A stretch of 16,996 bases of DNA from Russula earlei (taxonomy: Eukaryota > Basidiomycota > Agaricomycetes > Russulales > Russulaceae): the NCBI GenBank assembly GCA_025769875.1, contig JAGFNK010000984.1, forward strand, positions 1 through 16,996, given 5' to 3'. Position numbers and translations under genes: made by a program. Shown in pieces: positions 1-8,403 of the stretch. Each line of letters opens with the position of its first letter. Position 1 is the stretch's first letter. Below the pieces are notes generated by a model. That model was not told the DNA's origin. It did not search any database and saw nothing but the letters and a program-made list of their open reading frames with translations.

Positions 1-2
1 TG

Positions 3-1553
3 TATTGGATCCCATCACAGCAAGAAAACCTCCCGTTCCAACAAATAGCCATGGACATAATAACCCAATTACCCAAAAGCAAAGGGTTCGACACTATCCT
101 AACCATAGTAGACCATGGCGCAACGAGGGCAGCTATATTCTTACCCTGCCAAATGACCATAACAGGACCACAAATTGCCCAACTGTACCTTGAACACATA
201 TACCCTTGGTTCAGACTTCCTACCAGAATCATATCAGACCGAGACCCACGATTCACGTCACACTTTGGCAAGGCCCTTAACACGAGACTGGGAATCCAGC
301 AGAACCTGTCAACAGCATTCCACCCTCAAACAGACGGAATCTCCGAAAGGAATAACCGATGGATCGAACAATACCTTCAACTAATTACCCATGACCAGAC
401 TGACTGGAGCCAATGGCTACCATTAGCAACAGCAGTTCATAACTCATGAATCAATGCCACCATCAATATGACACCATCAGAAGCACTCTTGGGATATATC
501 CCCATAAATTCACCATCCTTAACCGTCCCCACAAACAACGAATTTGTGGAAACACATATGAAACTATTAGAAACCAGAAGAACCCAAGCCATAACCGCCA
601 TTAACCAAACAGCACAAAACCAACCCACTCCCAAAGCAATGTTCAAGGAAGGACAGAAAGTCTGGCTGGAAGCCAAGAACTTGTCACTCCCCTATCTATC
701 TAGTAAACTAGCACCAAAGAGGCATGGACCATTCACCATTTCACAAGAAGTCTCTCCAGTGGCATTCAAACTGAAATTACCACCGACATGGAACATACAC
801 GATGTGTTCCATGCCTTGCTGCTAACACCATATATAGAAACTATCGCATGGGGACCTAACTCCCCAACTCCTCATCCCCATATAGTGATGGAGCAAGAAG
901 GAGAAGAAATAGAAACCATTTTGAACCATCGATGCTAGGGAAAACAACGGCAACTTCAATATTTGGTTAAATGGAAGAACCACCCACACTTCGACGCAAT
1001 GTGGTTACCAGGAAGAGATGTTCGCCTTTACCCCTTCCTAACAAAATACCACCAATCACAACAACCTGGTTTACCTATAAAAATCTGTCAGAACTTGATA
1101 CCAACTCCCATCCCATCATGTCTACCTCGCCCATTGACACTACCCTCACTATCTTCGATGGACCACTCTCACCAACCTCTGTCTCCAACTTATTGGAGAC
1201 CCATCCCGACATATCATCCGAAACCTTACGCACTATCATCATTGGACTCCTCTCCACCCTCAAGAAGTGTGACCTTGACCAACAATCACGTCTCCTTGAA
1301 CTGGAGGAACAAGCCCACAAGACAGAACTCATGGATGAACGAGTCAAATCACTGGAAAAACAGTTGGACGCTACTCAGGACCTCCTCATGGCCAAGGAAC
1401 AACGCCTCATCGAAGCCCCTGAGGGTTTTGTCACTAACCTTGGCCAGGCACCTGACTTTTGGCTTCCCACCAGGAACGGGAAATACACCCTCGCACACTT
1501 TGTATGCCGCTCCGACGCTTCCCCCACCAAGGTCATTGGGATCCCCGGAGTGA
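3..1553 (+). pseudogene. Pol fragment of element A: integrase core plus chromodomain-like C terminus
   Basis: The frame is open at the window edge. The DDE integrase triad is visible: Asp at 54-56 in MDIITQLP, Asp at 237-239 in ISDRDPRF, and Glu at 345-347 in TDGISERNN. The last two are separated by 35 residues, the retroviral-type DD35E spacing. Integrase inserts the cDNA copy into host chromatin. Downstream, 640-840 carries the GQKVWLEAKNL and GPF-type segment usual after gypsy integrases, and 891-1055 reads as a chromodomain (YLVKWKNHPHFDAMWLPGRD). TGA at 448-450 and TAG at 936-938 interrupt the frame. After about 1060 similarity to known domains ends, although the frame stays open to 1553, overlapping the extra reading frame from 1118. 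The true C terminus is uncertain. Confidence 0.85.
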
Positions 1554-1963
1554 TCACTAACGAGACCAAATCCTCCATGGAGGTTTATGCCTCCCCAGTC
1601 AATGACTGTGATGTCACCCTCGAAACCCTTCCCCTATGGCTTGTCTGTCAGTTACGAGCATCTTTGGTCACCTTCGACTACCTCTATTAGGGAGCCCAGA
1701 AAGAACTTGACTGGGGAGTCACCACAGACGTATACCGCTACCACCAACTCAATGTCCAACTTATGGACTCCCAAGCCAAGATTGAGGCTCTTGACTGCAA
1801 CATGCGCATTACTTGGGAAGCCCAAATTAAATGCCGATATCGTCTTGAGGCCACCCAACTCTCCATCCATCTTGCCCACCTTCAATGCTTTGACAACGAC
1901 GACCCTTACACAAAGGTTTCCATCCCAAAACCAGTACCCAACGGATGGCGTCGTCCTGGCTGA
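1118..1963 (+). pseudogene. Extra coiled-coil ORF downstream of pol in element A
   Basis: The ATG at 1118 opens a frame of 190 codons to TAG (1688-1690). The same frame then continues without further stops to 1963, so the ancestral product was probably about 281 residues. It lies between pol and the purine-rich tract before the 3' LTR, a place with no standard gypsy protein. Residues 38-98 are a strong heptad-type helix (for example ELEEQAHKTELMDERVKSLE), predicting a coiled coil. Residues 100-170 look like a compact globular segment (PEGFVTNLGQAPDFWLPTRN). There is no signal peptide, membrane segment or zinc finger, so it is not env-like. It overlaps the still-open pol frame by 436 nt. The function is unknown; a second structural or accessory protein is only a guess. 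The segment after the stop retains natural-looking composition, so the break appears recent. Confidence 0.6.
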
Positions 1964-1986
1964 GGACGTCCAGTCTTGGAGGAGGG

Positions 1987-2291
1987 TGATGATACCGCGT
2001 GCCCAGCAGGGCGTAAAGGAAAGAACTGCGTATGGTAAATTTTTGAACTTTCCGGTCACATGTAGTAGCCACTTGTCTTTTCCTCCTGCATGTCAATCCT
2101 TCTCTCGAATTCCTCTTAGTTCTTATGATTCCCAGCTCTCAAATGTACCAGTCAGTTCTTGGTATTCCAGCAGGTATATAAACCATACGAAAGACTCACT
2201 AAGAGTCCAAGTCGAATCTCCTGTCTAGTTACCAGACAATCAATTCCTTTCTTCTCATTAACTGCCTGACTACCAGTTAACTCTACCATCA
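1987..2291 (+). repeat. 3' LTR of element A (305 bp)
   Basis: It starts TGATGATACC directly after a purine-rich tract and ends CTACCATCA, giving near-inverted TGATG/CATCA termini. It contains a TATA box at 2175-2182, the expected place for the U3/R promoter. The 5' LTR lies outside the window, so this cannot be confirmed by pairing. Confidence 0.65.
2175..2182 (+). promoter_or_regulatory. TATA box in the element A LTR
   Basis: TATATAAA lies about 190 bp into the 305-bp LTR. The transcript start would be expected near 2205-2212. Confidence 0.55.
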
Positions 2292-2339
2292 AATGCTCAA
2301 CGGATCTAATCAATCATCATCAGACCAGACGGCAGTGAC

Positions 2340-2895
2340 AGGCAAGGCTGAGATTTCTAAGGTGGGCGAGGTTGTGACTGGGGATGAGGGGGACAAGACG
2401 ACTGAGGGCGCAGGAGCAGGTGAGATGAAGGCGGGGGTGGCAGACAAGACTGCGATGGCTGGCTGAGCTGGGCCTGAGGCGGTGGGTGCTGAATTGCATG
2501 CGGCAAAGGTGATGATGGGCGAGCGTGGGGGTGAGGAAGCGTTTGTGACAATCGTGGGCAAAGCAGGGACGGCGACCAGTGGTGCTACTGAGGGCGCGAC
2601 GGGTGAAGCTAAGGCCGAGGTGGGCAGGACTGAGGATGCAGGGGCGATGGCGATGGGTGTAGACGTGGTGGCGGAGGTGAGTGAAGCAGAGACGGCGGCT
2701 GGAGAGGCTGGGGCTGGGGCTGGGGCCATTGGGGCGGGCGGAGCGGTGATGGAGGTGGACAAGACTGAGGTGACGGCGATGACAACTGTGGGCAACAGAG
2801 GGATGGTGGCAGAAGCTGGTGATGTGGGGACAGTGACTGTGATGGAGGACGAGGCTGGGAATGGTGAAAGGGAAACAGAGGATCAGGACTGGGCG
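2340..2895. repeat. G-rich degenerate minisatellite (proline-rich if read on the minus strand)
   Basis: The plus strand is strongly G-rich with few C, built of variants of GAGGCNGNGGCG-like words. Read on the minus strand, more than one frame gives Pro/Ser/Gln-rich peptide (for example HPPPQAQLSQPSQ). No frame is open throughout, and frame changes occur near 2550-2610. A 20-bp word, CTGAGCTGGGCCTGAGGCGG, occurs at 2463-2482 and again at 5828-5847 in the second such block, so the two blocks share ancestry. I see no credible gene here; open frames arise because C-rich strands contain few stop codons. Confidence 0.6.
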
Positions 2896-3244
2896 AGGCC
2901 GTCGAGACCATGGTGAAAAGCTTGAGACATGAACACGTCATGTGAGCTGGGGCATGGCGGTGCGCGTGGTCAGTGGCAAGGGGTGGGCGATGCAGTCAAA
3001 GTCTTACACTAATTCCAGCAAGACTTTCTGTCTTGATGGATCTTTTTGGTACTTTACAAACTTTAGATTACTTTTTGGGCTTTCCTAGCCTTACAGCCGA
3101 CCTCCACACCATAACTTTTCAGGCGGGGGGGCCTAGCCAAATGGCTTCTCACTTTTTGACTTTATTGACTGTATAACGTCTTTATTAAGCTCAAAAAGTT
3201 TTATGTGAATTTCCTGATGGGGGATGTCCAACCTTTGCCGAGGG
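2896..3244. other. AT-richer stretch without a recognisable gene
   Basis: No supported coding region is present. The last ~45 bp before 3245 (GGGGGATGTCCA ... CCGAGGG) resemble the purine-rich end of element A's internal region (GAGGACGTCCAG ... GGAGGAGGG), so this is probably the decayed 3' end of a related gypsy copy. Confidence 0.4.
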
Positions 3245-3481
3245 TGATGTCACCAGGGCTCGCCATGCTGGACAAATCTGAAGAAGACAGCTCAATAAGT
3301 GGTGACAAGATGCCAACAAAGCATAGAGCTGGCGTGTCGACGTGGTGTCCAAAGTATTCCCTGTCCATAGTATAAGAACATGTAGCCTGCACATCATGTA
3401 GACCCTAAGTCAACTCTCCTGTCTCTTAGCCTCGTAGCCTCTCAAATCATAGTCTGGGAATGCCTACTCATACATCTATCA
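3245..3481 (+). repeat. Decayed LTR of a gypsy element related to A
   Basis: It begins TGATGTCACC straight after GAGGG, as element A's LTR begins TGATGATACC after GAGGG. A TATAAGAA box lies at about 3369-3376, and it ends CATCTATCA, near-inverted to the start. The 5-bp flanks (GAGGG and CTATT) do not match. That fits a truncated element end better than a clean solo LTR. The end coordinate is approximate. Confidence 0.45.
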
Positions 3482-3590
3482 CTATTCGAGTCTCTTGTTA
3501 TTGTTGCTACCTCAAGTGACGGTGACATGGAGGCAGCTCAGGGTGGACCCTGACTCTCCGTTCTCATTTTAATTAGTTGAATCTGAGCTG

Positions 3591-3641
3591 AGTCAATTCA
3601 GTGGTCAATATATTTCACCTTTATTGACCACTGAGTTGAGT
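3591..3641. repeat. Hairpin: 20-bp inverted repeat with 11-nt loop
   Basis: The arms are 3591-3610 and 3622-3641, 18 of 20 positions complementary, with the inner 13 bp (TCAGTGGTCAATA) perfect. No gene lies beside it to make it a terminator. It could be the core of a small foldback element. Confidence 0.6.
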
Positions 3642-5030
3642 TTAAGTGGACTGGACTGATCCATTCCTGTCCATCGTGTGCATTGGAGTTCAGGGTGTTG
3701 GACAGCAGGAACCCAGTTTTTTAGTATAAATACAAGCTGTCTTATGCATAACATGGAAGATAGAAGTAAACTGTCATGAAGATATCAAATATCATCATCT
3801 GGAGGAAGGAGGAAAGGGGAGGCGAGATAGGATGAGAACCGAAGATGAAAAATGCACCTGGTCAACGTGCAAGAATGACTGCACGCGGGAAAACTCGTGG
3901 TGGCTGCTTGTGCCATTCCATGGTCGCGGTTGTGGTCATGGCCATCGCGTTGAGGTTGCTGGTGACAGTGACATTGTCGTCGCCACCGCTGTGAAGCGTG
4001 TCGGGGACGCTTGAGTGAGTAAGTGTGGGGCTGACTGGTCCCAATAGAAGAGAGAGGAGAGGGGGAGAGAGGAGCAAGTGGGCACGCTGCAGTCGTTCGA
4101 GTTCTTCGCAGAGGCGGATAGATGGAAGCAAGGGAATCTTATTATTCTGAGTTGTCGACTATCCTACTACAGAGTAGTTTTATGCACAAGAAAGGAGGTG
4201 CTAGAGATAGAAGGCATGAAAAAGAGAGGAAATGGTGAAAAGGAGTTCGAGGCGGGGCGAGGCAGTCGAGGTGGTGGCGAACGGCCTGGAACGCGATCGC
4301 GTCTCGCGAGCGTGTCGCGTACGCGTGGTCGGTGGCGAGGGCTTGACGTTGGGCGCGAGGGAGGTGGCGTGCGGTTGATGGCAAGGGATAGGAGGGAGCT
4401 GAGGCAAGGGAGAGAAGGCGTCAGTCGTGGTGTCGCGTCGCGTTTCCGCACGTGATTCGGAGGCCAGCGACATGGCTACCTTACACATCCCAGGGCCTTG
4501 AAATTTTGACCATCCTTGGTCAAATGTCTGAGTGCGAGCATTTTGAGCCTTTCGCGTCTGAGTTGTGGCGGCGGTCGCGGCGGTGGCTGTGGAAAGCGAA
4601 GGCGGCGATTGGCGTGGCGACGATGGAAGAGGCGAGGGGGATGGGAGACGGAGGCGATGGAGACGAGGGCGGCGGTGACGAGATGGCGGCTGCGTGGGGG
4701 TGGCTTGCGCTGGGGTGGCGTTTGTCGTCTTGCGGCGGCGGTGGCGGAGTCGTCTCCACTGCAGGTGGCGGCAGCAGACGTGGGCGAGAGCGCGTGAACG
4801 GGCTGGGAAGCGAAGTGGGAGGCGGCGTGCGGTGTGCTGTTGGCGTCGGCGGCTCCTGTGACGACGGTGTGGTGGCGGCTGCTGCTCCTTCCGTGGGGTG
4901 TTGTGGCTAAATTCGTGGCCGGGGCTCTCTCTCCCCTCCCCCTCGCTCTCCTCCACCCACCGCCCCTGATGATGCAGGTGCCATCGCGCGCGTTCATGAC
5001 GAGTCACATGCCTGGCTCATCCCGAACGGA
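3642..5030. other. GC-rich stretch, no supported gene
   Basis: From about 3990 the DNA is G-rich on the plus strand. Several overlapping long frames exist on the minus strand, the longest running from 5007 down to 4201. All are Arg/Pro/Ser-rich low-complexity products with no domain, and they compete in different frames, so I do not call a gene. The motif TGTAAGGT near a CTGGCC word appears on the minus strand at about 4475-4495 and at about 8150-8175, suggesting a dispersed GC-rich repeat shared with the interior of the TIR element. Confidence 0.4.
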
Positions 5031-5036
5031 ATTTCA

Positions 5037-5255
5037 TGTGCGTTTTGTTTACGTTTTCGTTGTCGCGTTCTCTAACTTTTTTTCTTTCATTTTCCTCTCC
5101 TCCAGTCACCTATACACAAGCATGCCACATACTTGGGCCATTCGTGTGCACGCGCTTTTCGCTTTCGTTTTTGCGCTTTCAAAGTTTTTCTTTTTTTTTT
5201 TCTCCTCCGGTCATCTACGCACAAGCAAGCCACATCCCTTTCTTGGTCTTCTGGG
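5037..5255. repeat. Tandem duplication of ~110 bp
   Basis: Two diverged copies begin near 5037 and 5146. Both contain a T-rich run followed by CTCCTCCRGTCAYCTAYRCACAAGCA (wording at about 5098-5125 and 5206-5226) and then a GCCACAT word. Read on the minus strand, both encode a VACLCV/IxDxRR motif followed by Lys/Arg-rich residues. Whether they are coding is unclear. One copy carries a long T tract at about 5188-5202. Confidence 0.6.
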
Positions 5256-5279
5256 GTGGTGCTGGTGTCGCGCGATTCT

Positions 5280-6655
5280 GAAACTAATGCGGCAGGCGCT
5301 GAGACGAAGGCTGGGAGTGAGACCGAGAAGGCGGAGACGGACGGAGTGGGGGCGACAACGGAAGCGGACAGAGCGGAGGCGATGATGGAGGGCATGGCGG
5401 TAGCCGACCGGACAGAGACGGCGGCGTGAGGAACTGAGACGGCTGGGGCAGGCGAGGCGGCGTGTGTGGCTAAGACTGTGGTTCTCCGAACAGAGGCGAC
5501 GGGCGAGGCGGCGATGATGGGTGCAGGGGCGACAGTGTGCGACGCAGAGACGATACGGTGGGGGCGACGGAGACGGGTGGTGAAGCTGAGAGTACTGCGG
5601 CAGGCAATACTGAGACTTTCGGAGTGGCGGCAGAGCGCGAGACGGGAGCGGCAGAGGCGACGGAGGCGGCAGCCGCCAGAACTGAGACTGGGACCGATGG
5701 CGAGACGACCGAGGTGGGCGGTGCTGGAACGCTGATGGACGAGGCTGAGGCGATGGGGGCGGCAGGCGCGAGACAAAAGCGGTAGGGGAGACGGCTAGCA
5801 AGACTGTGGGCGCGGCGGCTGCGGCTGACTGAGCTGGGCCTGAGGCGGCGGGCGGCGCTAAGACCGAGGCTGAGGCTATGGGTGCGACAGAGCGTGAGAT
5901 GGGAGCTGCACGGGCGACGGAGGCTGTGGGTGACGAGGGCGCGGCGGCGGTGGCTGGTGAGACTATGGTGGAGGCGGCGGCGTGTGGTGCTAAGACGTCG
6001 AAGGCTGAGGTTGAGGTTACGGGGGCGGTAGGGCGATGAGACAGTAGCGGTAGGGGCGACAGAGGCAGCTGGCAAAACTGCGGGCACAGTGGCGGCGGCT
6101 GAGACTGAGACGGCCGGGGCTGAAGGCATGGCAGAGACGGATGAGGCGAAGACAGGGGCGGCTGGCGAGACTGATGAAACTGAGGCGGCGGCTGAGACTG
6201 AGACGACTGGGGCTGAAACGGTGATGGCGGACGAGACTGTGGTGACGGCTACTGGGGCCGGGACGGCAGCGGACGAGGCGAAGACAGTGGTCGTGTGTGG
6301 AGCTGAGGCAATGGCCGCGGCAGGCGACACTGAGGGCGCGGGAGCTGGCAGGGCAGAGACGGGGACGGTGGCGATAGGCGATGCTGCGGCTGCGGCTACG
6401 GCGGCGGGGGCAGACGAGGTGGCGGCGATGGCGAGGGCGGGCGATGCTGGGACGGCGAGGGTAGGTGGGGCCGAAGCGATGATGGCTGGCCAGTCGAAGA
6501 TGGCGGCGGTGAACGAAGTGACGGGAACGGTGGACGAGGTGGGAACGATGGTGTGCGCGGCTGAGGTACTGGTGGAGGGTGGAGGCGCTGACGAAACTGG
6601 GCCGATGGCGGGAGAGGCTGATATGGCGGTGGGCGAGACGGCGACGGACTGGGGG
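5280..6655. repeat. 1.4-kb G-rich degenerate minisatellite
   Basis: The plus strand is a near-continuous run of GAGAC/GGCGG/GCTGAG-type words with variable spacing, and G greatly exceeds C. Short units such as GCTGAGACTGAGACG recur around 6098-6215. On the minus strand it encodes Ala/Pro/Ser/Val-rich polypeptide in at least two overlapping frames. It is related to the block at 2340-2895 through a shared 20-bp word. It may form the body of the proline-rich minus-strand gene starting at 6827. Confidence 0.65.
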
Positions 6656-6827
6656 TAATGACCGCTCGGGGAGGTGTCCCTGCCCGCAACGGCTTGTGCT
6701 TGTTGAGCATAGTGTAATCGACGTCGTGCGCACATGTATGGCGAGGCGGAGGACGTACTTGGTGATCCCACTGGTCCCAAGCCTGCGCGATGATCGGCTC
6801 GAGCGAGGCGAGCTCCTCATTTGTCAT
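6396..6827 (-). CDS. Possible proline-rich protein, probably broken
   Basis: From the ATG at 6827 (minus strand) the frame runs 143 codons to TAG at 6398-6396. Residues 1-52 look like ordinary protein (MTNEELASLEPIIAQAWDQW, then HDVDYTMLNKHKPL). The rest is Pro/Ser-rich (PPPYQPLPPSAQF and similar). The same frame continues past this stop and one more TAG (6251-6249) down to 5211, giving about 538 codons with only two stops, so a longer ancestral protein is possible. A TATA box lies 85-92 bp upstream of the ATG. The caution is that the C-rich strand leaves several frames open here, so only the N-terminal part supports real coding. No domain was recognised. Confidence 0.35.
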   Translation of the reverse strand: MTNEELASLEPIIAQAWDQWDHQVRPPPRHTCAHDVDYTMLNKHKPLRAGTPPRAVITPSPSPSRPPPYQPLPPSAQFRQRLHPPPVPQPRTPSFPPRPPFPSLRSPPPSSTGQPSSLRPHLPSPSQHRPPSPSPPPRLPPPP

Positions 6828-6911
6828 GGACAGGGTGTGAAGGATGTGCTGCTTGAGCAGCGGTGCGCACAAAAATGAGAGCAGCAACGTCGACACGAAC
6901 GTCTGTCCGCC

Positions 6912-6919
6912 ATTATATA
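6912..6919 (-). promoter_or_regulatory. TATA box upstream of the proline-rich ORF
   Basis: Read on the minus strand, TATATAAT lies about 90 bp before the ATG at 6827 and about 100 bp from the TIR element at 7022. The insertion therefore sits just upstream of this putative promoter. Confidence 0.4.
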
Positions 6920-7012
6920 TGGCCCGGCGGGAATGGCTGAGACACGCTCAACAAGGTACCCATTACAAACTATTTGTCTCTATTTGTATATCACGTGGTT
7001 GCGTCACAACCT

Positions 7013-7021
7013 GTGGGTCGG
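7013..7021 (+). repeat. Left 9-bp target-site duplication of the TIR element
   Basis: GTGGGTCGG abuts the left inverted-repeat end and is repeated in direct orientation at 8581-8589 abutting the right end. Confidence 0.85.
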
Positions 7022-7204
7022 TAGTCTCGGTTCCAGACGTTTCTATCTCGGACGGGAGAATCCGAGGGAGGTTGAATCGGAGTGCGAAAAATAGATGAAA
7101 CTGTTCGAGATAGAACGTCTGGTGACTTTCGTATGGGTGGGTGTGGGTAACTGATCATGTGACCTTGTCTCGTACTATCCACATACTTGTATATCGACGC
7201 GTAC
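7022..7204 (+). repeat. Left terminal inverted repeat (183 bp)
   Basis: It matches the reverse complement of 8404-8580 almost base for base. A 3-nt indel lies near 7041-7050 and a short divergent patch near 7170-7192. The outer ~145 bp are nearly identical, so the two ends are young or have been gene-converted. Confidence 0.9.
7033..7122. repeat. Nested inverted repeat inside the TIR
   Basis: CCAGACGTTTCTATCTCG (7033-7050) is inverted at 7106-7122 (CGAGATAGAACGTCTGG) with a single unpaired T. The right arm carries the same pair at 8483-8499 and about 8555-8570, the latter with a small deletion. Each TIR can therefore fold on itself, and the element offers four copies of one 17-bp word, a plausible transposase-binding arrangement. 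Confidence 0.75.
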
Positions 7205-7229
7205 CTGTGCATACAGCCTGCCGCTTGCA

Positions 7230-7620
7230 ATGTCCACTGTCCCTTCTGACGGTGACACTTCAGATTCTGACCACAAAGCACATGAGGATGCTGCACCTGA
7301 ACGAGCCCCGAAATCTGACCCGCACATCCGACAAACTGACCGATGTCGACAATTTCTGGAGGATACTGGCGACATTTCTGACCGCGTGCTACAGGTTCTA
7401 ATTCCTGGACGGCTCTAGCAACATTTCTAATTGTGTGCTACAGGTTCTTGATCTGATGGATAAGCTACACCTCAATCTTCCTTTGTTTCTTTGGGCAATC
7501 AGTAGCTTTGATCCAAGGGCGGGTAGGGACAGGAAGGAACTGAGAGCAAGGTCGTGCTCCGGAACACAACGCTTAGATGTGTCGGACCCGAGCGCGAGAG
7601 GGGATGTGTGGACGACGTGA
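7230..7620 (+). CDS. Truncated N-terminal part of the TIR element's own gene (two exons)
   Basis: ATG at 7230 lies 26 bp inside the left arm. Exon 1 (7230-7394) encodes a hydrophilic, acidic start (MSTVPSDGDTSDSDH) and ends ISDRVLQ. Removing 7395-7443 joins it in frame to exon 2 (7444-7620) beginning VLDLMDKLHLNLPLFLWAIS, for a total of 113 residues. A helix of the type LMDxLxLxLPLFLWAISW is, from memory, typical near the N terminus of a large fungal protein family that is abundant in mushrooms (of the DUF6589 type). This is recall without a search. After SS the sequence becomes Arg-rich and no longer resembles it, marking the deletion junction near 7500-7520. Without splicing, the frame would stop at 7416-7418. 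If real, it is a remnant and not a functional enzyme. Confidence 0.45.
7351..7448 (+). repeat. 49-bp tandem duplication spanning a candidate intron
   Basis: Unit 1 (7351-7399) and unit 2 (7400-7448) match at 38 of 49 positions, and both end GTGCTACAGGTTCT. Each unit carries AGGT, so the duplication supplies GT at 7395 and AG at 7443. Unit 2 has CTAAT, a good branch-site match, 13-17 nt before the AG. Confidence 0.85.
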
Positions 7621-8234
7621 TTCAATTTCCTGAGCTAAATCTGTTACATTCGAGATGGTAATCACTTGTTCTTATATACAAAGGTGTCCTGTTCCTCCGA
7701 CTTCGAGTCCGCGAGCGCGGGGAGGTGCGGCGATGACGTAGGGGCGAGACGCTGTGGGCAGCGAGCCCTCCGGTAAGGCGATGATGACGACGTGTGTGCG
7801 TCATTCGGGTCTTGTGCGTAGACGCGTGGCGGAGGCGAGGGCGATGCTTGAGAGTCGGTCCCAGAGGGGCGAGAACATAAACACAAGGAAGGGGGGAAAG
7901 CATGAGATGGATAAAGGAGACTAGTGGCGCAGGGGATAGATGTAGGCGAGAGAGCGCGAGGCGTTGGGCGGCGAGGCGAGTGACGTCGACGGCGATCGAC
8001 TTGAGCCGTTGTCGCAGTTCCCGGGCGCGGAGTGGGGAACGAAGTGAGGGGAACGCGAGAAGGAGAGAGAAAGATGAAAGAGAGGGAAGGAGGACGTGTG
8101 GGCGAGGGACGCGCGGGAGGGGGCGAGTGCAAGTCATGTGAGTTTCCCGGCCAGCGGGCTCACACACCTTACAGCATGTAACGATTTCGCCACGCGAACA
8201 CATTTCTAACTGCTGGGAGGATGATATGGAATAA
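7621..8234. other. GC-rich interior of the TIR element, no supported gene
   Basis: The segment is G- and purine-rich on the plus strand, with two long competing minus-strand frames (8203-7622 and 8132-7662) that are Arg/Ser/Pro-rich low complexity. It resembles the GC-rich DNA at 4000-4500 in style and in a TGTAAGGT...GCTGGCC word, so it may be sequence acquired by the element. It replaces the middle of the gene whose ends remain at 7230 and 8387. Confidence 0.45.
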
Positions 8235-8387
8235 AAGAGAGAGGGGGATATCCTTGAACTGGATATGCTGCACCATATTGCACAGGATGAGGGTAATATT
8301 GAATAGAATAGTGGATTGTCGGCTGAGGCACAATTTGACGACTGGGACTCAGAGCCGGATATATGGGATGGTCCAAGTCCAACATGA
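8235..8387 (+). pseudogene. C-terminal remnant of the TIR element's gene
   Basis: The plus-strand frame reads ILELDMLHHIAQDEGN, then a TAG (8304-8306), then an acidic tail AQFDDWDSEPDIWDGPSPT ending at TGA 8385-8387. It stops 16 bp before the right TIR, mirroring the start codon just inside the left TIR. The composition is unlike the GC-rich DNA before it. Length and identity of the ancestral protein are unknown, and linkage to the N-terminal fragment is inferred from position and orientation. Confidence 0.35.
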
Positions 8388-8403
8388 TCCTATGAGTAGA
8401 AAT

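Larger units (their letters stand above)
1..2291 (+). mobile_element. Ty3/gypsy retrotransposon A, 3' part (integrase to 3' LTR)
   Basis: The segment reads in order integrase core, chromodomain-like tail, an extra reading frame, a purine-rich tract (GGAGGAGGG, 1978-1986) and an LTR beginning TGATGATACC and ending CTACCATCA. Integrase before the 3' LTR on one strand is the gypsy order, not copia. The 5' half lies outside the window, so neither target duplication nor LTR identity can be measured. Two in-frame stops in pol and one in the extra frame show this copy is no longer autonomous. The boundary at 2291 rests on the near-inverted TGATG/CATCA ends and could be off by a few bases. Confidence 0.85.

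Noticed and set aside
4201..5007. 268-codon minus-strand ORF
   Set aside because: It is an Arg/Pro/Ser low-complexity product in GC-rich DNA with several competing frames, no domain and no promoter. The length is expected by chance on a C-rich strand.
5470..6780. 436-codon Ala/Pro/Val/Ser ORF on the minus strand
   Set aside because: It overlaps the frame that begins with the more protein-like MTNEELASLEP segment and lacks any non-repetitive region. Probably a shadow of the repeat.
7622..8203. 193-codon minus-strand ORF inside the TIR element
   Set aside because: It opposes the direction of the two gene-end fragments, is Arg/Ser/His-rich low complexity, and a second long frame overlaps it.
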